DNA of 5,281 nt from assembly GCA_023395775.1 (NCBI GenBank), contig JAEWYA010000225.1, positions 1 through 5,281 of the forward strand, read 5' to 3'. The translations under genes and the position numbers were made by a program. This document shows, piece after piece, positions 1-5,281 of this stretch (positions within the stretch are counted from its first letter, which is position 1; every line of letters begins with the position of its first letter). A model generated the notes under the pieces. It did not search any database and was not told the origin of the DNA. It saw only the letters and a list, made by a program, of their open reading frames with translations. The DNA comes from Bacillota bacterium. Its GTDB lineage: Bacteria > Bacillota > Clostridia > Oscillospirales > Oscillospiraceae.

Positions 1-931
1 CTCCACCAGAACTACGGCCTCCGCCGCCCCCAAAGGAGCCGCCACTGCCGCCGAAACCGCCCGGGCCTCTGGGAGGACGGTTATTGTGATGCGGCGGACG
101 AGGCGGGCGGGGACGGTGAGGCCGTCCCCAAAAGACCGGGTAGTACATCACGGTAGGCACACCCATACCTGGCCGTAAGTACCGCCGCCGGTAGCGGTTG
201 TACCGCATCCGGTCCAGCAGAATCCAAATCACCAGCAGTACCAGCAGCATAATAATTGCCCGCCCCAGCAAAGAGGATGCCGTGGGTTCAAAGTATCCGC
301 TGGACTCCGAGCGGTAGTTTCCGCCGATAGAGGAGTACGTATCGCGTACGGCGGGAATGTAGTTCTCCTTCACCGTGACGCCGTATCCGTCGGCCAGATA
401 CTTCGTCAGGGCATTGAACGTACTCAAAACAGCATCGTCGTAGCTCCCCTTCACAAAGTCGGACTCCATATAGTTGTTCATGATGCTGTTGATGGAGCTT
501 CCCTCTCCGGAGGAAAAGCCGCTGCCCCAGCCAATATAGTAGTCGCCGCCGGGCTGGCCCTTGTAGTAGTTGTCCAATGCCAGCAGCAGCAGGATTCCGT
601 TGTTCCGCTCCGCAGAGCCGACACCCAGGCGGTTAAACTCCTGCTGCGTATAGTCCGCGATGTCCGTGTTTCCAGTGGTGGAGATCACCTCCACGGCGAT
701 CTGCGCCCCGGTCTGGGCAAAGAGGCTGGCGTTGATGGCGTCGATATGCGCGCAGGTTTTATCGGATAAAACGCCCTTCTCATCCAACACATAAGTATAG
801 CTGCCAACCACGCTGGTGGATGCCTCCGGCAAGTTTTCGGCTGGCTTTTTTGCCTGCCCGATGGCGACGGATCCCGCCAGCGCCAGCAGCATGACGACCG
901 CCGCCACGCCGCGCTTCTGAAAAAATTTCAT
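1..931 (-). CDS. TPM-domain membrane protein, YgcG-like (C-terminus beyond left edge)
   Basis: Open frame from an ATG at 931 with no stop before the left edge; 310 codons are visible. Residues 1-27 form a signal peptide (basic start MKFFQKR, hydrophobic core, possible cleavage after GQA). Residues about 45-190 match the TPM domain: VLDEKGVLSDKT, then QTGAQIAVEVIS, then NNGILLLLALDN and a Gly/Trp stretch YYIGWGSGF. One membrane helix lies at about 218-236 and is followed by a strongly basic stretch (RMRYNRYRRRY), so the TPM domain should be outside and the tail inside. The tail is rich in Pro, His and Arg, then Gly and Ser, as is common in YgcG-type proteins, so probably few residues are missing. 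A GGGG element at 941-938, six bases before the ATG, is the likely ribosome binding site. It is the third gene of the xpaC-telA unit, 94 bases after telA. TPM proteins have been linked to phosphatase activity and to assembly or repair of membrane complexes (plant TLP18.3); the role here is unknown. Confidence 0.88.
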   Translation of the reverse strand, partial: MKFFQKRGVAAVVMLLALAGSVAIGQAKKPAENLPEASTSVVGSYTYVLDEKGVLSDKTCAHIDAINASLFAQTGAQIAVEVISTTGNTDIADYTQQEFNRLGVGSAERNNGILLLLALDNYYKGQPGGDYYIGWGSGFSSGEGSSINSIMNNYMESDFVKGSYDDAVLSTFNALTKYLADGYGVTVKENYIPAVRDTYSSIGGNYRSESSGYFEPTASSLLGRAIIMLLVLLVIWILLDRMRYNRYRRRYLRPGMGVPTVMYYPVFWGRPHRPRPPRPPHHNNRPPRGPGGFGGSGGSFGGGGGRSSGG

Positions 932-956
932 GTTCTACCCCTTTTTATGGATTCCT

Positions 957-983
957 CCGGCCTCACTTTTTCGGCATGGCCGG
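957..983 (-). repeat. Inverted repeat in the telA-TPM gap
   Basis: The 94-base gap between telA and the TPM gene holds a perfect 6-base inverted repeat, CCGGCC and GGCCGG, separated by 15 bases. No run of T follows in the transcribed direction, so it is not an intrinsic terminator. It could be a weak RNA hairpin that affects processing or stability between the two genes, or chance in GC-rich DNA. I see no convincing promoter in this gap, which favours read-through from telA. Confidence 0.35.
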
Positions 984-1025
984 CACCATCTGATAAAGTC
1001 TGCGGCGCGCTGACGGGCGGCTCGC

Positions 1026-2210
1026 TCAATTGTGCAGTTCCATGAGCTTTTGCTTCAGCTCGCCCTCGATGCGGCCAAGCTCTGCCTCTGCAACCTTCCG
1101 CTTTGCGGTGCCGTCCCGCTGAATGTTCATGACCTCGTCCAGCGTGGAAATGAGCTGCTGATTGGTGTGCTGCAGCGTCTCTATGTCCACCACGGACCGC
1201 TCCGACTCCTTGGCGGTGGCAATGGTCCCCATCTTCAGCATGTCCGCGTTCTTTTTCAAAAGCTCATTGGTCATGTTGGTGACAGCGGACTGGGCCGCCG
1301 TGGCCTGACGGGAGTGCTCCAGTCCCAGCGCCAGCACCATCTGGGACTTCCACAGGGGAATCGTGTTCACCAGCGACGACTGGATCTTCTCTACCATCAG
1401 GGTATCGTTATTTTGCAGCAGACGGGTCTGGGGGCCCATCTGAACGGAGATCATGCGGGTCAGCTCCAGATCGTGAATTTTCTTTTCAAACCGCTCGCAC
1501 ATCTGGACCTTATCGTTATACGCCTGAGCGTCCTCCTGCGCACCGCTGGTCTCCGCCTTCTTGCGCAGCGTCTCCAGCTCCCCCGCCCGGTACTCGTTCA
1601 GCTTCTTCTTGCCCGCCAGAATATACATGGTCAGTTCCTTATAGTACTTCAGGTTCAGCTCATACATCTGGTCAAACATCGCCACGTCCTTCATCAGGGT
1701 GATCTGATGCTGCTCCAGCTCGCGGGAAATGCGGTCCACATTGGTCTCCACCTTGGAATATTGGGCCTTCATGGTCTCCACCTTATTGCCGGCCTTTTTA
1801 AACATGCCAAGCAGGCCTTTTTTCTCATCGTCCTCCCCAAAGCCCTTCAGCTCCACCACCAGCTCGGAAAGGGACTTGCCAACATCGCCCAGATCCTTGG
1901 TCTTCACGGAGCTGAGGGCGCTCTCGGAGAAGCCCGCCACATTTTTCTGGGCCGCCGCGCCATACTGCAGGATCATATTGGAGTCAGAGATGTCAATTTT
2001 TTTGGAAAATTCCTCCACGGCCTTCTTCTCCTGCTCGTTCAGGAGGCTCTCGTCCATCTGCACGGGAGTGATCTCCGGCTTGGGAGCCGCCTGCGCAGGG
2101 GCGGCGGGAGCGGAAGCGCTTTCCAGCGTCAGCTCGGGGACGGCCTCCGTCGCTGCGGCCTGGGTGGGTTCCAGAGTAAGCTCAGGCATTGTGCTGTTCT
2201 CATCAGACAT
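1026..2210 (-). CDS. telA: TelA family protein (toxic anion resistance, YaaN-like)
   Basis: Encodes 394 residues from the ATG at 2210, close to the usual length of the TelA/KlaA family (PF05816). Residues 1-55 are a disordered Ala/Pro/Glu-rich tail that contains PELTLE twice (9-14 and 25-30). From about residue 60 to the end the protein is helical and coiled-coil, with family-like stretches such as SVKTKDLGDVGKSLSELV (101-118), QMYELNLKYYKELTMYILAG (181-200) and VNTIPLWKSQMVLALGLEHS (281-300). There is no signal peptide or membrane helix, so it is cytosolic or attached to the membrane through partners. It follows xpaC by 39 bases, and this pairing is known from Bacillus (xpaC-yaaN). The family was named for tellurite resistance on plasmids, but chromosomal copies are associated with cell-envelope stress and antimicrobial tolerance, and the biochemical activity is unknown. 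An in-frame ATG at 2225 would add five residues but its GGAGG is better read as the ribosome binding site for 2210. Confidence 0.95.
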   Translation of the reverse strand: MSDENSTMPELTLEPTQAAATEAVPELTLESASAPAAPAQAAPKPEITPVQMDESLLNEQEKKAVEEFSKKIDISDSNMILQYGAAAQKNVAGFSESALSSVKTKDLGDVGKSLSELVVELKGFGEDDEKKGLLGMFKKAGNKVETMKAQYSKVETNVDRISRELEQHQITLMKDVAMFDQMYELNLKYYKELTMYILAGKKKLNEYRAGELETLRKKAETSGAQEDAQAYNDKVQMCERFEKKIHDLELTRMISVQMGPQTRLLQNNDTLMVEKIQSSLVNTIPLWKSQMVLALGLEHSRQATAAQSAVTNMTNELLKKNADMLKMGTIATAKESERSVVDIETLQHTNQQLISTLDEVMNIQRDGTAKRKVAEAELGRIEGELKQKLMELHN

Positions 2211-2218
2211 TGTTTCTT

Positions 2219-2223
2219 CCTCC
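2219..2223 (-). promoter_or_regulatory. Ribosome binding site of telA
   Basis: GGAGG lies eight bases before the ATG at 2210. It overlaps the in-frame ATG at 2225 (the sequence reads ATGGAGG), which itself has no ribosome binding site upstream. This decides the start at 2210. Confidence 0.8.
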
Positions 2224-2249
2224 ATTATCGTTCACTTAGTCGCTTTTCT

Positions 2250-2951
2250 TTATAGGTCCAGCTTTATATCGCCGTCAGGCGGATTCGTCTGGGCGTGGAG
2301 CTGGTCGCCCACAAGGCCCTCCCGGGCCATCATGGTCTCCAGCACCGTGATATCCGTGGAGATATCCAGATTTTCGCTGCCGAACAGAGAGTCCAGCTGC
2401 TTTTCAAACGCCGCCACAATGGTGCGCATCATGCCCTCGACCTTGGTCAGCAGGGAGTTGATGTTCTCGCCCTCCACCCCCGCGGACGCGGCCCGGTCGT
2501 AGGCGTTCAGGAGCTTCAGCGTGGTGGGCAGGTAGTAATCCATGAATTTGCGGATCTGGGGGAGCTTATCCGGGTGCTCTTTGACAAAATCAAAAATTTT
2601 CTGAGATACCTGCTCCAGCCGCACAATATCGGCGGAGATACCGGGGTCGGCGATATTGTCGTCCAGCCGCCGCATCTCGGCCAGAGCCAGACGGCCGTCC
2701 TTCAGAGCCTTGTCCAGCTCCGCGTTTCCGGTGGATTTCTCCTCCGCCGGCTTCGCCTCCGCTTTTTTCTCCGCCGCGGCGGCATTGGGGACCGCGCCTC
2801 TGCATAGCAGCGTCACGCCGAAAAACACCGCCAGAGCGATGGCCGTCAGCAGCGCAAAGTGAGCGGGCTGATACAGGGGGAAAAATAGTGCGTACCCAAG
2901 AGCGGCAACAGCCACCGCGTAAAATGGGGCAACGGGTTTATGGACAGTCAT
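2250..2951 (-). CDS. xpaC: XpaC family protein (5-bromo-4-chloroindolyl phosphate hydrolysis family)
   Basis: Encodes 233 residues. Two hydrophobic helices at about 8-27 and 31-50 form an N-terminal membrane hairpin. A charged Ala/Lys/Glu linker follows (about 55-75), then a helical domain (76-233) containing the family hallmark KFMDYYLPTTLKLLNAYD at about 135-152. This, together with telA immediately downstream, identifies the XpaC family (PF10112). The name comes from a Bacillus gene linked to hydrolysis of a chromogenic phosphate; I see no recognisable phosphatase motif, so an enzymatic role should not be assumed. A membrane partner for TelA is the more likely job (inference from gene order and topology). 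The start is secure: AGGAGG at 2963-2958 is six bases before the ATG, and a consensus promoter lies just upstream. It is the first gene of the xpaC-telA-TPM unit. The C-terminal tail is short and acidic (PPDGDIKLDL). Confidence 0.91.
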   Translation of the reverse strand: MTVHKPVAPFYAVAVAALGYALFFPLYQPAHFALLTAIALAVFFGVTLLCRGAVPNAAAAEKKAEAKPAEEKSTGNAELDKALKDGRLALAEMRRLDDNIADPGISADIVRLEQVSQKIFDFVKEHPDKLPQIRKFMDYYLPTTLKLLNAYDRAASAGVEGENINSLLTKVEGMMRTIVAAFEKQLDSLFGSENLDISTDITVLETMMAREGLVGDQLHAQTNPPDGDIKLDL

Positions 2952-2957
2952 AAAAGG

Positions 2958-2964
2958 CCTCCTC
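2958..2964 (-). promoter_or_regulatory. Ribosome binding site of xpaC
   Basis: GAGGAGG, six bases before the ATG at 2951. This is the strongest Shine-Dalgarno sequence in the window and implies efficient translation of the first gene of the unit. Confidence 0.85.
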
Positions 2965-2984
2965 GCCTCTAAAATTCAATAGAT

Positions 2985-3014
2985 ATTATACTCCCGCAGA
3001 AAGTCTCCGGTCAA
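2985..3014 (-). promoter_or_regulatory. SigA-type promoter of the xpaC-telA-TPM unit
   Basis: Minus-strand TTGACC (3014-3009) is followed after 18 bases by a perfect TATAAT (2990-2985). Transcription should begin near 2980-2976, giving a leader of about 26-30 bases that leaves room only for the ribosome binding site, so no riboswitch or attenuator is expected. The -35 box overlaps the T-rich tail of the preceding terminator. Confidence 0.85.
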
Positions 3015-3049
3015 GAGAAAGCCCCCTGAAACGCCGTTGTTTCAGGGGG
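3013..3049 (-). terminator. Intrinsic terminator of the MBL-DUF6512 unit
   Basis: A perfect 11-base stem (CCCCCTGAAAC pairing with GTTTCAGGGGG, 3022-3032 and 3039-3049) closes a six-base loop. On the minus strand it is followed by CTTTCTCTT, a pyrimidine/T-rich tail. It begins 14 bases after the stop of the DUF6512 gene. On the plus strand the following bases TGTTTACAAAT are a weaker tail, and no plus-strand gene needs it. Confidence 0.87.
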
Positions 3050-3063
3050 TGTTTACAAATAAT

Positions 3064-3606
3064 TTACGAAGGGATTCCGAAAACTCCCGCCGCCGCGTCC
3101 CAAAACAGAGGCAGATGCGGCGGGCGATAGGTCCACAGAACGAACACAAGCGCCAAAGCCCACAATGCTGCGAGACCTGCCGCTTGCTGCCAACCGGAGG
3201 TGAGCCGCCCCGTCCGTCTCAGACAAAGGTCGAGCAGGAAAGCCGTCGCCGCGGAGAGGATAAACACGGCGATGTCCGCCCATGGGGTATGAATGCCTGT
3301 GACCCCGGTATACGTGTAAAACAGCACCGGCACCAGCGCCGTTCCCACCCAGAGGGAAAGACCTCGCGCCGCGAGAAAATTGGAGGAGTCCCGAAACCAG
3401 ACCTCGAACATGGAGAACAGAAAAGCCGGAAAAAACAGCAGTTTCATGTGTTCCCACGTGGACTCGTTCACAGAGGAGAACGCCGCCGCGATACGGTTTT
3501 GCCCCGTCCACTTCCAGAGAAAATGCAGTACCGCTCCCACTGCCACGGTGAAGAGGAAACCGCTCAGCGCCCAAAAAAATCCGCGCCGCCGCGCCGTCTT
3601 GCCCAT
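3064..3606 (-). CDS. DUF6512-like polytopic membrane protein
   Basis: Encodes 180 residues from the ATG at 3606. About five membrane helices are visible (roughly 10-31, 57-71, 84-101, 108-127 and 141-159). The most distinctive stretch is VNESTWEHMKLLFFP at 46-60, and the C-terminus ends in a soluble-looking RPPHLPLFWDAAAGVFGI (161-178). From memory these two segments fit the DUF6512 family, which has no assigned function; this name is less certain than the membrane topology. The N-terminus MGKTARRR is basic, suggesting it lies in the cytoplasm. An in-frame TTG at 3624 would add six residues, but GGAGG at 3618-3614 sits seven bases before the ATG at 3606 and supports the shorter form. The gene lies 65 bases after the MBL-fold hydrolase, with no clear promoter between, and just before a strong terminator, so the two are probably co-transcribed. 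Confidence 0.75.
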   Translation of the reverse strand: MGKTARRRGFFWALSGFLFTVAVGAVLHFLWKWTGQNRIAAAFSSVNESTWEHMKLLFFPAFLFSMFEVWFRDSSNFLAARGLSLWVGTALVPVLFYTYTGVTGIHTPWADIAVFILSAATAFLLDLCLRRTGRLTSGWQQAAGLAALWALALVFVLWTYRPPHLPLFWDAAAGVFGIPS

Positions 3607-3613
3607 GCCCTCG

Positions 3614-3618
3614 CCTCC
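3614..3618 (-). promoter_or_regulatory. Ribosome binding site of the DUF6512-like gene
   Basis: GGAGG seven bases before the ATG at 3606. It falls inside the frame that would begin at the TTG at 3624, and so argues for the ATG start. Confidence 0.75.
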
Positions 3619-3671
3619 ATCCAAAAGCTGCCTGTGAAGACAGTTTACGCAGAAGACTGGGAACTATGCAC

Positions 3672-4301
3672 TCAGTCGGGATACTTTGGAATCAGGACCA
3701 CCGGCGCGTCCGTTCCGGAGTTTCCTTTGGGAAGATAGGTAAAGGAGCTGCCCGGCAGGTGCCGCACCGCCGACGCGGGCCACAGCCGCAGAAAGTCCTC
3801 CACGCCGGATAGATTCTCCAGCCCGTAAGGCGCGTGGCGATAGTGCATGGGGACCACAATCCGGGGCTTCAGCGCATCGCAGACGGCCTTCGCTCCGGCG
3901 GCATCCACCGTGTACGTCCCGCCCACGGGGACCAGCACCGCGTCGCATTCGCCGATGGCGGCCAGTTGCTCCTTTGAGAGCGGATGTCCAAGATCCCCCA
4001 GATGGCAGACCCGGACACCCTCCGCCGCGAAGACGCGGATGGTGTTCGTCCCCCAGAGCGCGCCTTCTTGTTCGTCGTGGAACGCGGCTACCTCCTCCAC
4101 GGAAAAGGGACTGTCCATCTTTGGAAGCAGCTTCACCGCTTCCCCGTAATTGTGATCAAAGTGTCCGTGGCTGCAAAAAACGGCATGGGCTTCCAGCTCC
4201 AGCGCCGGATAGCCGGGAACCCGGGTATAGGGGTCGATGATGACGCGGAATCCATCCTGTTCCAGAAGAAAGCAGGAGTGGCCCCGCCATGTGATAGTCA
4301 T
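3672..4301 (-). CDS. MBL-fold metallo-hydrolase (UlaG/COG2220-like)
   Basis: Encodes 209 residues from the ATG at 4301. The metallo-beta-lactamase fold is shown by the metal-binding signature SHGHFDHN (HxHxDH; His45, His47, Asp49, His50), by HLGDLG at 100-105 with Asp103 as the likely bridging ligand, and by VPMHY with His153. The opening ITWRGHSCFLLE and IIDPY (21-25) are typical of the COG2220 group, which includes the L-ascorbate-6-phosphate lactonase UlaG, but no sugar-utilisation genes are nearby and the substrate cannot be told. It has no signal peptide and should be cytosolic. Length is slightly short but complete for the compact members of the group. An in-frame GTG at 4310 would add three residues, but it lies within the ribosome binding site. 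The gene has its own promoter overlapping the end of the DUF4349 gene and probably shares a transcript with the downstream DUF6512-like gene. Confidence 0.93.
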   Translation of the reverse strand: MTITWRGHSCFLLEQDGFRVIIDPYTRVPGYPALELEAHAVFCSHGHFDHNYGEAVKLLPKMDSPFSVEEVAAFHDEQEGALWGTNTIRVFAAEGVRVCHLGDLGHPLSKEQLAAIGECDAVLVPVGGTYTVDAAGAKAVCDALKPRIVVPMHYRHAPYGLENLSGVEDFLRLWPASAVRHLPGSSFTYLPKGNSGTDAPVVLIPKYPD

Positions 4302-4307
4302 GAAAAA

Positions 4308-4315
4308 CACCTTCC
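4308..4315 (-). promoter_or_regulatory. Ribosome binding site of the MBL-fold gene
   Basis: GGAAGGTG, with AAGGTG ending six bases before the ATG at 4301. The GTG at its end is the alternative in-frame start (4310), which is thereby disfavoured. Confidence 0.65.
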
Positions 4316-4330
4316 TTCTTTTTTGCAGTC

Positions 4331-4359
4331 ATTATAACGGATTTATTCCGTTTTGTCAT
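4331..4359 (-). promoter_or_regulatory. SigA-type promoter of the MBL-DUF6512 unit
   Basis: Minus-strand ATGACA (4359-4354, five of six consensus bases) is followed after exactly 17 bases by a perfect TATAAT (4336-4331). The -35 box lies in the last codons of the DUF4349 gene and the stop codon (4345-4343) is within the spacer. Transcription should start near 4324, about 23 bases before the ATG of the hydrolase. Confidence 0.8.
4336..4352. repeat. Inverted repeat inside the MBL promoter, possible operator
   Basis: AACGGA and TCCGTT form a perfect 6-base inverted repeat with a five-base centre, filling the space between the -35 and -10 boxes. A dimeric repressor or activator could bind here. 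As RNA it would be a small hairpin at the end of the DUF4349 transcript, but there is no T-run after it, so terminator activity is doubtful. Chance remains possible given the short arms. Confidence 0.45.
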
Positions 4360-5281
4360 CCCGCTTTTCCGGCAGCGGCTTTTGCCCGGTCTTCACCAGG
4401 GTCTTCCGCTTCCGGCGGATCATGAAGAGCCCCGCAGTGAGCACTGCCGCGATCAGCAGCATCCACACCCAGGCATAGGCCAGGAGCACCAGCGTACCCT
4501 GCAGGAAATTTAAAAACGCATGGGCCCCCGAGGAAAGCGCCTCAGCGATACGGCCGGAAAAGCCGGCGGCGGGCTGCTCCACGTTGGAGAGCTGGTAGAC
4601 CTCGTTCAGGGAAAGGGTCACCGTGGCATAGTCGATCTGGGAATCATAGTGCTTCAAATCTCCGGAGAGGGATTCGATCTGCTCCTCCGTATTGGAAATG
4701 GCGCTTTCAATGGTGATCATGTCCTCCATATCCTTCGCCTGGGAAAGAAGGGTCTGGAGCCGCTTCAGTTTTGTCTGCTGCGTCCCCAGCCGCCCGGCCG
4801 TGTCGTAGTACGCCTCGCTGACGTCCTCCACATTGGAATAGCTGGATACCACATGGCACAGCTTTCCTGCCCGGCTGATAAACTGGTCGAATTTCTCCTG
4901 GGGAATTCGAGCGGTGTAATTCCCGTACCGGTAACCGGAGCCGCCGTAGTCCACACTGCTGCTCTGCATCCAGCCGTCCAGCTCATCCACCAGAGCGGCA
5001 AGGCCCTTTGCAGCGTCGTCAAACGCGGTAGTCTCCATGCTTAAATTTGCGGTATAGATGCGCTTGGCCTCGTTCTCCCGGTCAGCGTCACTCGTCCGGA
5101 CAGTGTGATCCGTCTGGGCGGTGCTTGTCAGTTCGATTCCTCCGTAATCTCCCGCCGCGGCGTCCATCGTCGTTTTCCCGTCCATGGCGGACGCGGACGC
5201 CGCAGCTTCGGTCCCGCCGGACGTATTCGACGCACTGGACGCGCCGCAGCCCGCGGGCAGCGCCATCAGGCAGATCAGAAT
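4343..5281 (-). CDS. DUF4349 domain lipoprotein with C-terminal membrane helix (start beyond right edge)
   Basis: 312 residues are visible and the frame stays open to the right edge. The edge reads ILICLMALPAGCG, the hydrophobic core of a signal peptide ending in a lipobox-like LPAGC; the ATG at 5266 is inside this core, so the true start lies outside the window. Numbering from the edge, residues 13-65 are a low-complexity Ser/Ala/Gly/Thr linker, and about 70-225 match DUF4349 (PF14257): an RIYTANLSMETTAFDDA strand-helix start, the YTARIPQEKFDQFI segment, then a coiled-coil region (about 160-210) and a closing ATVTLSLNEV strand. A strong membrane helix at about 262-288 is followed by RRKRK and a charged tail, so the domain is outside and the tail inside. 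The family occurs widely in bacteria as surface-anchored proteins of unknown function. Cys12 at -3 Pro is a less usual lipobox, so lipidation is likely rather than certain. Confidence 0.9.
   Translation of the reverse strand: MLICLMALPAGCGASSASNTSGGTEAAASASAMDGKTTMDAAAGDYGGIELTSTAQTDHTVRTSDADRENEAKRIYTANLSMETTAFDDAAKGLAALVDELDGWMQSSSVDYGGSGYRYGNYTARIPQEKFDQFISRAGKLCHVVSSYSNVEDVSEAYYDTAGRLGTQQTKLKRLQTLLSQAKDMEDMITIESAISNTEEQIESLSGDLKHYDSQIDYATVTLSLNEVYQLSNVEQPAAGFSGRIAEALSSGAHAFLNFLQGTLVLLAYAWVWMLLIAAVLTAGLFMIRRKRKTLVKTGQKPLPEKRDDKTE

Noticed and set aside
957..983. Inverted repeat after telA as a terminator
   Set aside because: The arms are only 6 bases, the loop is 15 bases and no T-run follows on the transcribed strand.
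1032..2255. Plus-strand open frame of 407 codons opposite telA, longer than telA itself
   Set aside because: It is a mirror of a GC-rich coding gene. Its translation is Leu/His/Gln/Arg-rich without domain signatures, and telA on the other strand has a family match and ribosome binding site.
1729..2502. Plus-strand Ser-rich open frame spanning telA and xpaC
   Set aside because: Ser-rich shadow translation of two well-supported minus-strand genes, covering their intergenic gap with no ribosome binding site or domain.
1026..2951. Tellurite-resistance island acquired by transfer
   Set aside because: No terB/C/D/Z genes, transposase or integrase are nearby, and base composition resembles the neighbouring genes. 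Chromosomal xpaC-telA pairs are ordinary in Firmicutes.
3607..3671. Promoter or terminator between the MBL and DUF6512-like genes
   Set aside because: I found no -35/-10 pair of acceptable quality and only a tiny CTGT-CTTC-ACAG hairpin without a T-run, so read-through is the simpler reading.
3037..3738. Plus-strand open frame of 233 codons opposite the DUF6512-like gene
   Set aside because: Its translation is Arg/Pro/Gln-rich low complexity, begins inside the terminator stem and crosses the end of the neighbouring MBL gene. The minus strand encodes a coherent membrane protein.

Overview
All six genes lie on the minus strand, so transcription runs from high to low coordinates. No RNA gene, insertion sequence, CRISPR array, phage gene or plasmid function is visible. 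The organism looks like a moderately GC-rich Gram-positive of the Clostridia, plausibly Oscillospiraceae. The reasons are strong AGGAGG-type ribosome binding sites, near-consensus housekeeping sigma promoters, an adjacent xpaC-telA pair, a lipoprotein with a DUF4349 domain, and a DUF6512 membrane protein. The family-level placement is inference.

Right to left, in the direction of transcription. (1) 5281-4343: a DUF4349 membrane-anchored lipoprotein, with the beginning of its signal peptide beyond the right edge. (2) 4359-4331: a promoter close to consensus overlapping the end of that gene, with a small inverted repeat between its -35 and -10 boxes. (3) 4301-3672: a UlaG/COG2220-like MBL-fold metallo-hydrolase. 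(4) 3606-3064: a small polytopic membrane protein, probably DUF6512, likely co-transcribed with the hydrolase. (5) 3049-3013: a strong intrinsic terminator ending this unit.

Immediately behind the terminator, a second promoter (3014-2985) starts a three-gene unit: xpaC (2951-2250), telA (2210-1026) and a TPM-domain secreted or membrane protein (931 to beyond the left edge). XpaC has two N-terminal membrane helices and a cytosolic helical domain. TelA is a soluble helical/coiled-coil protein with a disordered, motif-bearing N-terminus. The TPM protein has an extracytoplasmic domain, one membrane helix and a Gly-rich tail. Together they look like an envelope-associated module with parts on both sides of the membrane. 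XpaC and TelA are named after old phenotypes (indolyl phosphate hydrolysis, tellurite resistance) and their molecular activities are not established.

For telA, the DUF6512 gene and the MBL gene, the longest possible reading frame starts too far upstream. In each case a Shine-Dalgarno sequence overlaps or follows the upstream candidate start and points to a downstream ATG, which is used here.
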